In this document: piece by piece, positions 22,977-33,629 of the stretch
Position numbering within the stretch: position 1 is the stretch's first letter
Layout: every line of letters begins with the position of its first letter
Origin: Cercospora beticola
Taxonomy: Eukaryota; Ascomycota; Dothideomycetes; Mycosphaerellales; Mycosphaerellaceae
DNA length: 64,000 nucleotides
Direction of reading: 5' to 3'
Assembly: GCF_033473495.1 (NCBI RefSeq)
Contig: NC_088939.1
Coordinates: forward strand, 4,030,001-4,094,000
Notes under the pieces: generated by a model
Told to the model about the DNA's origin: nothing
Databases searched by the model: none
The model's input: only the letters and a program-made list of their open reading frames with translations
Position numbers and translations under genes: made by a program

Positions 22977-24997
22977 TCACCCAAAAGCCTGGTCAATCCA
23001 GTTCTTGGGCTTCCGCATTTCCACCATAAACTTCCTCACACTGTCAGGTGTCTTCGCGGCCTCTCTATCAATCGGCGACCCCACGCGCTGGTCCTTTTTC
23101 TCTCCGCTGTCGTATTGGTCGCCGTCTAGACCTGCTAGTCAGCTTGCGCGCTGTTTGCGCCGTGCTCATCTCCATGCTCACTGAGAGAGTTATCAATCGC
23201 GATCGGTTCGACAATTTGCACACTGCGTCGCTGGCCCTTGTGCTTCGATCCTGTAGCCCGAGAGATCAGTTGTGCATCAACTGCATCGCGAGCCTCCTCG
23301 GCTTCGGCTTCGATCTCTTCGGCGACGCCATCAAGAGCGACCGCGGGTGATCTGCCTTTGCCTTTGGAAGCGTTTGTGTTTTGTGACGATTTATCGCCAT
23401 CGGGCGGATTTTCTGGTGCGGTCACGAAGCGATCGGGTTCTGTAGTATCCCCACTGCTTTCTTTACCCTTTGAGCTCCTCGTGAGCCTCGATGAAGTTTC
23501 GAACCACACATCTTTGTGCTGGCTGGGCGTGGCAGAGTCCAGATCATCGTAGGAGATCGAGTTGCTGCTCACAGTACGTGACGGTAATTTTGGAGCGCCC
23601 TCGCTTGCTCGCTGCTTGTTTTTAAAACGCGGCTCATCGTGTGCTTCCTCTTTTGCATCGGTGTTGGTAAAGTTCTTGATGTCGCTCCAGTATTCTAGCT
23701 TCTTCACTTGTTGCTCAGCAGCATGTATGGCTTTATGTAGATTCGCAGCATGCCTCGATTTGCGATCGTGTTCCTGCTGCTTCTCATCTTCGTCATGGTG
23801 GTCATGAGACTCAAGTTCCTGCTGCTCATTTCGCAGCTGGTCATGTCGCGCGATCAGGTCATCTAGCAACTGTCGGCGGGATGATTGGAAGAACAGACTC
23901 TTCATGATGTCCTCCATTGACTCGCTCAAGTAGTACAGCTCATCACCGCCCCCATCTGTGAATCTCTTGATAGCACCAATCTTCTCCCGATCTACAGTCG
24001 ACTTGCGAAGAGCAAGGAATAGATCTGCGATTGTGAATACTTCCATCTTGTCGACATCGAGAACGGGCTCGAGCTTTGCCCTGGTCTGTACAAGAGTGCT
24101 TGTCCGATCCCGATCATCACGCACAGTCTTTGGGTGGATGGTGAAGTAGTCCGATGTGAACTCGTGAGCTCTTTCCTGCGTACGGTGCACGGTGTCCTTT
24201 CGCCTCCTCATCCTCAGCCAGCGCCTTCGACGCACGAAACTGTGAAACCAAGGATGGTTGCCGTGCCATGCAAACTTTTGTCCCTTCTTGCCGACGAACG
24301 CGAAGCTGTACTCCCACCCCTCTTCGTCCACGTCACGGCTCATGTCCACGTACCAGCTCTTCCACGTCCACTCCCAGCTCGGATCCGGCACTTGAGCATT
24401 GCGAATATCGACAGCCGCAGTACGGAACTGTCCGTTTTGCCATGGCTTTGGATCACTAGGCAGCAGTGAAGCCGAAGAGTACTTTGGTATGCCGAAAAGA
24501 AACATGCCGCGCTGGTTCTCGTACAGAACATCAATGACCGTGTCCTGCTCATCCCTCTTTCCGAGTGTCTTCTTGCGCTTCAGCAGCTGATCTCTCTTCG
24601 CCTGCAAGGTAGACTGAGCGCGATCCAGGTAACTCCGCTGCCTCGCGCTCGCTTGTTGAACGGATTCGGGCACGACTGGGGCATTTGTTTCATCGATCGG
24701 CTCGTGCGCGGGTTCCTCGACATGATACCGGTCCTGTCCATACTTTGCGTATTTCTGCTTGTTGTATGTATTGCGAGCTGTCTGTCGGAGGCCGGTCGAG
24801 GTATTGGTCATGCGTTTGTACAGGGAGCCTGGGTTCGGTGTGGCATTGGAGCCCTCACTATCACTGACTTCAGCATCTGAGGGTTGATTTGAGGATTGTC
24901 GAGCGATAGTGCGGTCCACGAGGACAATGTGGTGTTCAGCCTTGATCCGCGTCGGACTGGGCAGGCGGGCGAGGGAGGAATGAGAAGTTTCGGACAT
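22977..24997 (-). CDS. DysF (peroxin/dysferlin) domain protein, Mug65/Spo73-like
   Basis: Exon 1 is 24997-23182 and exon 2 is 23134-22977, giving 657 residues. The 47-nt intron (GTGAGC...GCTGAC...TAG) removes an apparent stop at 23135. The second exon adds a coherent tail, including TPDSVRKFMVEMRKPKNW, ending WIDQAFG. The DysF domain spans about residues 150-265: LYENQRGMFLFGIPKYS, then WEWTWKSWYVDM, then GWEYSFAF and WHGNHPWFHSFVRRRRWLR. That double Trp/Arg pattern is the hallmark of DysFN/DysFC. A coiled coil follows (about 395-455), then a Ser-rich disordered tail. Fungal relatives include S. pombe Mug65, yeast Spo73 and the Pex23/Pex30 group, which act at ER or prospore membranes. No transmembrane segment is visible here. 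Which relative is the orthologue is uncertain. Confidence 0.85.
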
Positions 24998-25581
24998 TAT
25001 GCTATAGGATTAAATATACAAGAGAATGTAGAGAAGGATGTATGCATCGAACAAGAAGGTGGTCACCTGTTAATGAGCGTGATGGGCTGGTGGGTGCTGG
25101 CGTCGTCCCCGGTCGTTCGTGTGTGGCCGTGCAGGACTTCCGCCAGCGAGGTAAGGCGGTGCGTCGTCGATGGAGGAGCCGGTATGGGGTTTGCGGACGA
25201 GCTGCCTGCCGACGCCGACGAGCTCATGTTCGACCTCGATCGTGCAGTGATATGTTCATGGCGCAGACATGCGGTGATTTGTTGGTAGAGAAGGCTCGCA
25301 TCTCGTCTCACGGACCTCGAACAGGTTCGCGCCTCCTGCTCCATGGGACTAGCGCGGCTTGGCGTGCATGCGATTACAGACTGGGAAGTGACGTAGCTAC
25401 GACGCGTGAAGGCTGCACGAAGCATCATTGGGCGCAGCGGCAAGCTCGACTGGTTGCTTTGTTGCTCCTTCTCCTCATCCAGTGCCGACAAAACAGTAAC
25501 AACCGCTCGACTTCATTGACCTGTCTACCTATTCACGTCCTCACCTGCCCTCCGTACCCCATCATCCAGCTCTAGGCAACC
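24998..25581. promoter_or_regulatory. Divergent promoter region, DysF gene / small membrane protein gene
   Basis: Both neighbours start outward from this 584-bp stretch. No motif stands out. The final 80 bp before 25582 are pyrimidine-rich, as in many fungal leaders. Confidence 0.45.
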
Positions 25582-26183
25582 ATGTCCAACCGCGCTGTCA
25601 CCATCCTCGGAGGCACTGTCCTCGCAGGAGCTGGCTACTACCTGTACACCGCTGGCGGTGACCCAAAGGTTGCACAGAAGCAAGTCGAAGGTAAGCTTCA
25701 TCTGACCTCACTGCTCGATCTTCAAACCCTGATCACACGCAGCCGACGCCGCAAAGGCTTCTCGCGAAGTAAAGTCGCATCTGCCTGGCTCGCCCAAGGA
25801 AGCGAAGAAGGATGCAGAGCTCTACGGTGAGCAAGCCCAGAGCAAGTTCAACCAGCTCGTCCGAGACGGCAAGCAAGAGGCGTCAAAGGTGGACGCGAAG
25901 CTGGAAGAATACCGCAAAGATGCCCAGAGCACGCTGAACAGCGCAGCCAAGGACGCGCAGGCGAACGCGAACAAGGCGATCGACCAGTTCGATCAGAAGG
26001 TTACCGAGGTGAGTGATAACTTGTTCTGCAAGCCCGGCCACGACGGCCACAGATGGGCGGGAGGTGACGACGATGCCGGATGAGGTGCTGTCGGTGGCTT
26101 CTCAACTCGAATATGCGCTGACAAGTTTGTAGGGCGCCAGCAAGGCCAAGAGCGGTATCTCGAGCTGGTTCGGTGGCAAGTAA
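25582..26183 (+). CDS. Small helical membrane protein (calcofluor-white-hypersensitive-like family)
   Basis: Three exons, 25582-25690, 25743-26008 and 26133-26183, give 141 residues. The introns are 52 nt (GTAAGC...CAG) and 124 nt (GTGAGT...CTGAC...TAG). The start shows a short N-terminal membrane span (ILGGTVLAGAGYYLYTAGG, about residues 8-26). A long Ala/Lys/Gln-rich amphipathic helix follows (KDAQSTLNSAAKDAQANANKA), resembling late-embryogenesis-abundant repeats. The protein ends in the short motif SWFGGK. Fungal proteins of this layout are often labelled calcofluor white hypersensitive protein, a name from automated annotation. A mitochondrial or ER membrane location is plausible but unproven. 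All joins keep phase. Confidence 0.78.
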
Positions 26184-29100
26184 ATGCCTGCGAAGATGAC
26201 GGATTTACGACGACGACGAAGTCAATGTACCAGCACATACGATTAATACCAGCTTCTTGATCTTCTTACATCGTATTCTCTCATGTTCCGCACATTACTG
26301 CTGCCGACCGGCATATCTCCCTCGACAACACCCAGTCTGTGCACGAGATGTGACGGGACCGAGATATCTATGACCCTCGCCGCAGACATCAAGTTGCAGG
26401 AATCGGGCAGCACTCACGCCGAAGTCCTTCACTTGATGCGTGTCTTGGTCATATTAGTGGCTTTCAACGATATGATGCTGTCTTCATCGTCACACGTGTA
26501 CGGTACAGTCGGCGCTCTCCTAATCGCCTGAGTTGCGTTAGCAGTTGTCTCCTCAAACTGAAAGGTCAGAAGCAGTTGCTAATCGAATCGTGCTCTCAGA
26601 TATATACATGTAATCAAGCCCGCAAATGCGAGTCAGACTCTTCCTATCATGTTTTTGTTGTATTCTTATCTCATCTTGGTACGTTGGGTGCTGCTGTGTG
26701 GGAAATGCTCTGGATCTGGAGAGAACTTACTTTGGCTGTAGGAAATGTTGCAGCGCGACACGTCGTCCGGACTGACCTCGCCCGCAGGTACTGGCGTGTC
26801 GCGAACTTTGGCGTTGATGTCTTCGATTTGGTACTCAGGTAACACTGAGACGGTAGAGCCTGGGATCTTGGAAAAAGCTTGTTCTCATCTGGAATCGTGC
26901 GTACGTTGGCAGAGGCTATTGCCTTTTGGCAATGTTAGAATGGCTGCACGATGCCTGTGAGATGTGCAACGCAGTAAGAGGTAATGAGCTGAGTTGCTGC
27001 AACGAGGATGCGGAAAAAATTGCTCGCCGAAAATCTTCGCCGCAAAGACGCGGAGGCTGTACTGTACCGTATTTGTCTGTGTTCCCGGTTACTCTCAAAG
27101 CTATCGCAGTGGGAACAGCCAATTTTTGAAGAAATTGTAATGACGAGCTGGTCGTGCACCACGAAAAATTTTAATGTGTCGCTGGCTGGCTTGCTTGCTA
27201 TGCTTGGCAATGAAGTGCATGCCTTGGGCAAAATTGCGGTGGGTCTACAGGGGTGGCTTGTTGACAGATTGAGTTCGGACGTTGTGGCAGTTGTGGCGTC
27301 GTAATTGTCTACTTGAAACATCACGCTCGAACTAACATGGTAGAGCTTGGACTGGACACGACTCGCATTCAATCTTTGGACGACGTGCGTGTGGTTGGTC
27401 GTTCATGGGTGACCAGGAAGATAGAATTTCTACAACTTGCAGTCTCCTCGAGGATGTTCGCATACAAGACGAGGTGTCCGATGCTGATGTTACGACAGGA
27501 CCTGTGGCTCATGCAGTGTGGTTGTTGCCAATGTAGCCCAACACTGTCTAGTGCTGGGTAGAGTTTCGAGACTCGCAGCGTCGTCGCTAGGTGTGATACA
27601 TTGCTGATAGTTCCGTCGTATGTTAGCCAGATCACACGCCTCAATTGGTGCTATTTGTCAATGATCGAGAATATGGGTGCCATCTGCGCGTTGGGGAATT
27701 TGAATATCAGATCTGGGCATAAGCCCGGCTGTATCAATGCTCAGAAGATGTCGTGGTTCGATAGTGCTGGTGACGTGGTGCGTTGAATGCTGAGCTCGAG
27801 CTGACCCAGGAGCTTGGACGCAGCAGATGCTACGACACTCACTGCAGGCTTATACTTGCCTGGCTGTGATATCTTGGGAGGACAGGCTCATGGCCCGAGC
27901 CAGCCACAAAGGCTTGAGATGTGTACCGAGTGCCTGGTCGCTCCACAGTGAAGGACTAAAGATCACATGCAGTCTTGAATTGGTCTAGGATGCAAGTCAC
28001 TTCCACCCGGGAGGTGACCATCAAGTAGTTCGAGACCACTGACTTCAGTTTTAATATACGAGATTTGCAGACATCCGCTGGTTTCCGTCGTGGCTTGTCC
28101 TCTGAGGGGGCTCTTGACGTCTAGTCTTGCCCATTTGTGTGCGGGCCAATGTGCCGTGTGGTGTGGCTGCTAGGGTCTAGGTGCGCAAGCACTCGATCCG
28201 ATCACTCGGGCCCTGTTCGTACCAGTGGGCACTGACTTCTGGTGAATATAGACTCAAGCTCGGAGAGTCCGCTTGGTAATCGAAGAGGTCAAATAGATGA
28301 AGGCATGCGGCCGCCCGCTGGCGTTCAGAGTACTTGCTCCAATCTCGGAGGAGTATGGGACGATAAGGCTGAGGTATAGGTCAATGCAGAAGCATCGCCG
28401 TCGCAGAGAATACTGCACAGGGCGAGGATCTACTCGTGCCTCGTTTGAAGATCTGATCGAGCCAGTCTAGCTTAGCACCTTCGGTGCAGTCGAACGAGTC
28501 GTATAGAAGCCGTGCCGCGGCGGATGCAACATCACAGTCCTTGCACTGGCCACGAGAGGGTAAGATTTGCACGCGCTGGGCCATTCAGCGCCTTGGAGCC
28601 AACACATCCATACGAAGGCATGCGGTCTGCCGCTGGCGGCCGTGATGGCATGGCCAATGTCTTGCGAAAATGCTGTACCGGGGTATTGCTATAGCGAGGA
28701 TGGGGCGGTGCCGCCAAACGTCAGCGCTGAGGATGCCGTATCGAGGAGAACATGGGCGCTGATCCTCGAGGCGACTGGAGGGGAGGGACGGGCTGTCGCG
28801 GGGACAAGCTCGAGGGAAACGTGAGGTTCGGATCCATGTCATCACAGCGGCGATGTTTGATGAGGTGCACCGCGGCGAATGGCCGGCGGCCGCTCGGTGG
28901 AATCGATTTGCCTTTGCCTGCCGTCCGTCCTGTTCGCTGGCCGTTAAAGCAACGCCTCGCCCACGCCACAACCAGCCGAATTGCAAGCCTCATACAATTG
29001 TAGTCGTCCAGCCGCATTTCCTGGCAGAAGCAGCCGCTCCAGATGATCAGTGATTCAGTTCCAAGGCAGAAACAGGGTCGGGGAAGCGCTGTGCGACGGG

Positions 29101-29755
29101 CGCGGACGCGGAAAGCAGCAGCACACAACTCTATTTCCTCGCGCCATTGCCGCCCACACCGATCACCACCTCGACCATGAAAAACAATTGAGACAAGTCG
29201 CACGGTGCCCTCTCGCGGCCAGAAGTATATTGCAGTCGATATGACACTCTGCGTCCGAATACAGCCATGAACGCTGCCGACCTGGCGCCTTCCCGCCAGG
29301 CGTGGCATTGAAATGCCTCAACAGCAGAAGCGATGGCATGATCAAGGGGCCGCGTGTGAAGCTCCGATGATGATGTGGCTACAGCCATCTGCACAGCTCG
29401 TTGGCTGGTCTGCCGTTTTGCTGAGTACTTGAGGACACTAATTTCCTCTCAACAAGGAGCCGCGAACCTGCCTTGCGTGAGGTCCGTTTGTGCAAGGGTC
29501 GAGCAAGGGAAGCAAGGAGAGCTGTTCACAGGACGCAAGAGATGCGGTAGGCGGGACTATGGAGTGAGAGTCCCTGGCCAAGACGTCACAGCCTGCAACA
29601 GTCGCCGAAGCATATTTGTTTCTGAAGTTGACGAGATATCGCACCTCTACGTCAGCTGAGATTACGGAGCGTGGGTGAGCGTTCATCGTCTTTCTGTTGT
29701 ACGGCGCGCGCCTCAAGATTGCCGCGAAGGGCGCAACACCCGTCCTGCCTGCAAT
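26184..29755. other. About 3.5 kb without a convincing gene
   Basis: Open frames up to 195 codons occur (minus strand, 29308-28721), but they overlap frames on the other strand, are Arg/Cys-rich and match nothing I know. A 25-bp imperfect duplication lies inside. The last 300-500 bp should hold the promoter of the glycosyltransferase gene. Confidence 0.45.
28299..28638. repeat. Imperfect 25-bp direct repeat (two copies)
   Basis: Copies lie at 28299-28323 and 28614-28638. Both start GAAGGCATGCGG and end GCTGGCG, and they match at 22 of 25 positions. The spacing is 315 bp. No clear larger duplication joins them. Confidence 0.6.
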
Positions 29756-31225
29756 ATGGCACGCGCGATCCGCTTTACTCTGGCTGCGACGGCGGCGTCC
29801 ATGCTCTTACTGATAGGGTGGATCGCAACTGGACGACGGGCGCCGGCACTGGATTTCAACGCTTTCAATCAAGTCGAGAATACAACTGATTGCGCGTTCC
29901 TCGACGATGTGCGCGAAGCACTGAGCCTTCCTCCCACGATTCAATATGCGCGGCGCGTGATTCGATCTCGATCTGTCAACAACCCTATCAACAGCCAAGG
30001 ATCACCTATCAAAGTCGATACGAGGCTGATCCCAGCCTTTGGATCTGTTCGATTTGATCATGAAGACTGCCACTTGAAAAAAGCTGCTTCGGAGAGCGGA
30101 GGCGAGCCGGCAATGGTGGAGTACAACGAACCCTCCTTCGGAGACATCGATACTTCACGCTTGCTTCTCGGAGCGTCGACATCACTACATCGATTTGAGA
30201 AAGTTATACCGCAGTTGGCTCGTTGGCTAGCCAATACCAAGGCGTCTTTGGTTGTCAACATCAGAGACCATAAAGACCCAGCGAAGATGGAAAGGGTTCA
30301 GATGCTTGCTGAAGCGGCTGGGATCGACGCTGTGCTGCTGCATGAAAAGGTGGGCAGCGCAGGAAATGGTGACGATCATGCGCAACAAAATTTCGCCGTC
30401 ATAAAATGTCTTCACCGGCGTCGAGAGTTGCATCACAAGTGGTTCGCAGTCATCGATGAGGACACATTTTTCCCATCCTTGCCCGCAGTCCTCCACGCTT
30501 TGCAGCCCTACGATTCCTCGAAACCCTGGTATATTGGATCGATGTCAGAAGACTGGTCTCAGATTGCGCAGAAACACGGCTACATGGCTTACGGTGGTGC
30601 TGGTATCTTCTTCTCCGGACCGTTACTCGATGTACTTCACGAGAACTTCGATGCTTGCGTCAAGAATGGCTTTGGAGGAGACGAGCTCTACAAATTCTGT
30701 ATATACAGCCACACCTCGCCTCCTGTTCAGCTGACTCTCCTCTCCGGATTGCATCAACTGGACTTCCATATGGATGCAAGTGGGTGGTACGAGGCCGTAC
30801 CAAGACCCTTACTCAGCTTGCACCACTACAATAGCTGGCACCTCTACCCGGTTGAGTATGGACACCTCGTGGCGGACATTTGTGGATCCGAATGCTTTCT
30901 TCAGCGTTACCGTTTTGAGGAGAATGTTGTCCTTACAAATGGGTACAGCGTCGCACAGTATCCCGCAGGTGCCGATCATCTTGACCTCGCTCGCGTCGAA
31001 GGCACTTTCGAACACGATGATGAGCAGTTCTTGTTCAGTCTAGGCGCAGTCCGACCGAAACTCTCCATCAAAGAAAAGATCAGCTGGCGACTTGAATACG
31101 CTCAGAAAACGGCGTCTGGCGACGTCCGTCAATTTTACATCAGACGCAAAGGCCACAATATGACCGATCATGACAGACTGAAGACTGATGTCGAGAGTGT
31201 TCTGGAGCTGGAATGGAAGCGATGA
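29756..31225 (+). CDS. Type II membrane glycosyltransferase, GT31/Fringe-like (DUF604-type)
   Basis: A single exon of 489 codons. The frame is open upstream of 29756 without an ATG, so this ATG is the start. Residues about 4-24 form a signal anchor (FTLAATAASMLLLIGWIAT), giving Golgi type II topology. The catalytic region has WFAVIDEDTFFPSLPAVL, where DED is the metal-binding DxD-like motif, then KPWYIGSMSEDW, AYGGAGIFFSG and GGDELYKFC. This order is typical of Fringe-like inverting galactosyl/glucosyltransferases. The acceptor and the sugar donor are unknown. It is tail-to-tail with the MFS gene, 54 bp between stops. The family call is confident; specificity is not given by sequence. Confidence 0.85.
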   Translation: MARAIRFTLAATAASMLLLIGWIATGRRAPALDFNAFNQVENTTDCAFLDDVREALSLPPTIQYARRVIRSRSVNNPINSQGSPIKVDTRLIPAFGSVRFDHEDCHLKKAASESGGEPAMVEYNEPSFGDIDTSRLLLGASTSLHRFEKVIPQLARWLANTKASLVVNIRDHKDPAKMERVQMLAEAAGIDAVLLHEKVGSAGNGDDHAQQNFAVIKCLHRRRELHHKWFAVIDEDTFFPSLPAVLHALQPYDSSKPWYIGSMSEDWSQIAQKHGYMAYGGAGIFFSGPLLDVLHENFDACVKNGFGGDELYKFCIYSHTSPPVQLTLLSGLHQLDFHMDASGWYEAVPRPLLSLHHYNSWHLYPVEYGHLVADICGSECFLQRYRFEENVVLTNGYSVAQYPAGADHLDLARVEGTFEHDDEQFLFSLGAVRPKLSIKEKISWRLEYAQKTASGDVRQFYIRRKGHNMTDHDRLKTDVESVLELEWKR

Positions 31226-31279
31226 AGAATCTCTTGTCTCGACTGCCAGCGCTTCGCCGTTAGACGTATTTAGTGGCAA

Positions 31280-32899
31280 TTATGCTGGAGACAGAGCACC
31301 ATTGCCCTCGGCACTGTCCACTACGTCAGCTTTGTGCGACCTCTTCGACTTGAGGATGCTGCCACCGGTCCAGATAGCCGTTGGCAGTGCGGTGACGATG
31401 CTCACACACCCGAGGATCAATACCGCAGTACCCCAGCCTCGAGCCTCGACCACCAGTCCTGCCAACAGAGGTCCTATCATTGAGCCAGCAGCCCAGGCCT
31501 GTACATTGAAGTCAGTACAGCGACACCAAAACACGCCAAGTAGTTGTCTTACCATGTTGAACAGACCGTAAGCTTGAGCGTAAGCACCATTCTTGCCGAA
31601 GAACCCGGGCGGCCGCCTTTTCGCTTTGGCATCGACAGCATACGACATTTCTGCCATGAGAGGCACCAATGCTAGCGTCAGTCCTATACCGATGAATGCA
31701 AGAAAGGCACATAGCATCACCTTGTGGTTGATGGAGCTCTCTTCCACCAATCTCAGCAAAATCAAGAAAGGGCACGAGAGGATAAATCCAGCTGTTGCCA
31801 ACCATCGCGGACCATACTTGTCTGCCAGTGTTCCGACTACAGGACCAAGGAAGGACGCCAAGACGACGGGCAAGAAAACGAGACCGGCTCCGATCGAGTC
31901 CCACTGGAATGTGTTCTTTACGAACAGCGGCAAGATAGCGTCGAAGGAAGTGAGCAGCGATGACTGCATTGTTGTGGCGAAGAGCGCAGCAAGAATTCGT
32001 CGAGATCCGAAGAGGAAAACCATTGGAGGCAGCTTGGCGACAATGCTTTGAATTGCGGTCGGCGCATTGAGGGGAACTGCTGCTTCTGCCGCATTGCTTG
32101 GTTGCCGTTCCATGAGGGACGGCGGCCCAGAGTCGGCTCTCGCAACGCACTGCGCCTCCAGCCCATCAACAGCTTTTGCGCAGCTTTGTCCTTCCTGGGC
32201 CCCGTTTACTTGATTCGACTCGGTTTTCTCCAGACTTTCCGGCACATCAAGATCTGGCAACCATTGCTTCGCTACTTTGCGTTCAATCATGGCCAACCTA
32301 AGCACTAGGTCCATTACAATCAGGCCAAATGCCATGGCATAGACGGCGTAGTATCCGGCCTCGGCAAACACAACGCCGCCAAGCAGAGGCGCCAACAACA
32401 CAGCCAAACTCATAGCCAGGCCAACATACCCCATCGCAGCGCCAATCTCCTCTGGGCCAACCGCATCTACGAGTAATGCTAATCCCGTGACCCAGACGAC
32501 TGCGGCACTGACGCCCTGCAATACTCTTCCCGCCGCAAATTCTCCAATGCTTCGACCCGCACACAATAGCGCCGTCGATCCTCCGAGCGCCAAGAGACCG
32601 AGCAAGAATGACATTTGTCTCGACTTCATGCGATCAGCCATCCAGCCACATAGTGGAGAGGCGACCAGCAGCGCGGCGCCATAGACAGCGAGAAATATCG
32701 AGATCCATGGTTGAACTTGATCTTCTGGTATGTCTGCTCGTTCGGTGAGAGCGAAAGGGAACACGGGAACGACGATTCCATAGGCAAAGACGTCAGTGAA
32801 GACGGCCGAGGCTACAACGACGATGATGAAGGTCTTGGAGCTGCGGAGTCGTAGGAAAATGGGCGGCCTGGTAGGAGAGCCATAGAGCCATGCGAGCAT
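31280..32899 (-). CDS. MFS transporter, DHA1/vesicular-amine-transporter-like
   Basis: Exons 32899-31553 and 31498-31280 are separated by a 54-nt intron (GTAAGA...ACTGAC...CAG). The intron is a multiple of three and has no stop, so it can be misread as coding. Splicing restores GLFNMAWAAGSMIGPLLAG. The product is about 521 residues with some 12 membrane spans and a cytosolic loop of about 100 residues in the middle. Motif A appears as GWMADRMKSRQ, and the first span carries VFTDVFAYGIVVPVFPFAL. This subgroup exports drugs or amines by proton antiport; the substrate is unknown. The frame has another ATG at 32983, but the ATG at 32899 (MLAWLYGS) fits the family start better. Confidence 0.85.
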   Translation of the reverse strand: MLAWLYGSPTRPPIFLRLRSSKTFIIVVVASAVFTDVFAYGIVVPVFPFALTERADIPEDQVQPWISIFLAVYGAALLVASPLCGWMADRMKSRQMSFLLGLLALGGSTALLCAGRSIGEFAAGRVLQGVSAAVVWVTGLALLVDAVGPEEIGAAMGYVGLAMSLAVLLAPLLGGVVFAEAGYYAVYAMAFGLIVMDLVLRLAMIERKVAKQWLPDLDVPESLEKTESNQVNGAQEGQSCAKAVDGLEAQCVARADSGPPSLMERQPSNAAEAAVPLNAPTAIQSIVAKLPPMVFLFGSRRILAALFATTMQSSLLTSFDAILPLFVKNTFQWDSIGAGLVFLPVVLASFLGPVVGTLADKYGPRWLATAGFILSCPFLILLRLVEESSINHKVMLCAFLAFIGIGLTLALVPLMAEMSYAVDAKAKRRPPGFFGKNGAYAQAYGLFNMVRQLLGVFWCRCTDFNVQAWAAGSMIGPLLAGLVVEARGWGTAVLILGCVSIVTALPTAIWTGGSILKSKRSHKADVVDSAEGNGALSPA

Positions 32900-33629
32900 T
32901 GTAGCCTTGCTCCGGCTTTTCTTTTGGACTCTTTGGAATTGTTGACTGCAAGGAGCGGCGACAGCGCGTTCATAAGGCTCCACTTGCTGTGGCCTCCAGT
33001 ATTTCCAGCCTTTCTCTAGTCACCAAGCGACCCAGTCGCCAGATCTCGCAGAATTGGTGAAAGAGTCTGGCCAGACACAGAAACCCGAATGATAGTAGAA
33101 TATGTACTCACTTGCAAGGATTGCGACAGCACATCAATAGTATTAGAACACTCGAAGTGCGGAGAGAGAGAAGAACGCCCCGAAGCTAGTGAAGTCACAG
33201 TGACCGCCACATCGTACTTTGACACCTCGTTCGAAGAGTGGAGACGCAAAAGTACGATTCTTTCTCTGCACAGTGCTGCAAAGCCACGCGATGAACTGCC
33301 GAATCGAGATTGCATGCTTTGTGCGGCGAGGAATGTGATTCGTCGGAGTCGATCTTTGGTTTCTGCCACGTGCTGTGCGCCATTCTGGCGCTAAAAAGTC
33401 CCCGCGCTTTCCACGGAGAGGCTTCGAGATTTTAGATGTGGTTCAATTCATTATCATTGATGTCGTTTGCTATGTAAAATTGTATACTCGTGTAGACAAA
33501 TTCATGTTGCGATTCGTTCCTGCGAAAAATGGACTGCAGAATACGTGAGATCATTTGTCTGCGTGGCACATTGATGCGACAACTTGCAGAGAGCAGACAA
33601 CCCTTCACTCCTTGCTAGGCGCTCTGGCA
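32900..33629. other. Intergenic, MFS gene promoter and 3' end of the Ser/Thr-rich gene
   Basis: No gene was recognised in these 730 bp. The promoter of the MFS gene should lie at the left side, and transcription of the next gene ends on the right. Confidence 0.45.

Noticed and set aside
28381..28584. Minus-strand frame with ILPSRGQCKDC, loosely like the C-terminal zinc region of SLX1
   Set aside because: The match is a few residues only; no GIY-YIG domain or neighbouring exon was found.
28826..28836. GGTTCGGATCC, resembling a tRNA B box
   Set aside because: No A box, acceptor stem or anticodon arm can be drawn upstream.
28721..29308. 195-codon minus-strand frame
   Set aside because: Cys/Arg-rich without pattern, and overlapped by open frames on both strands.
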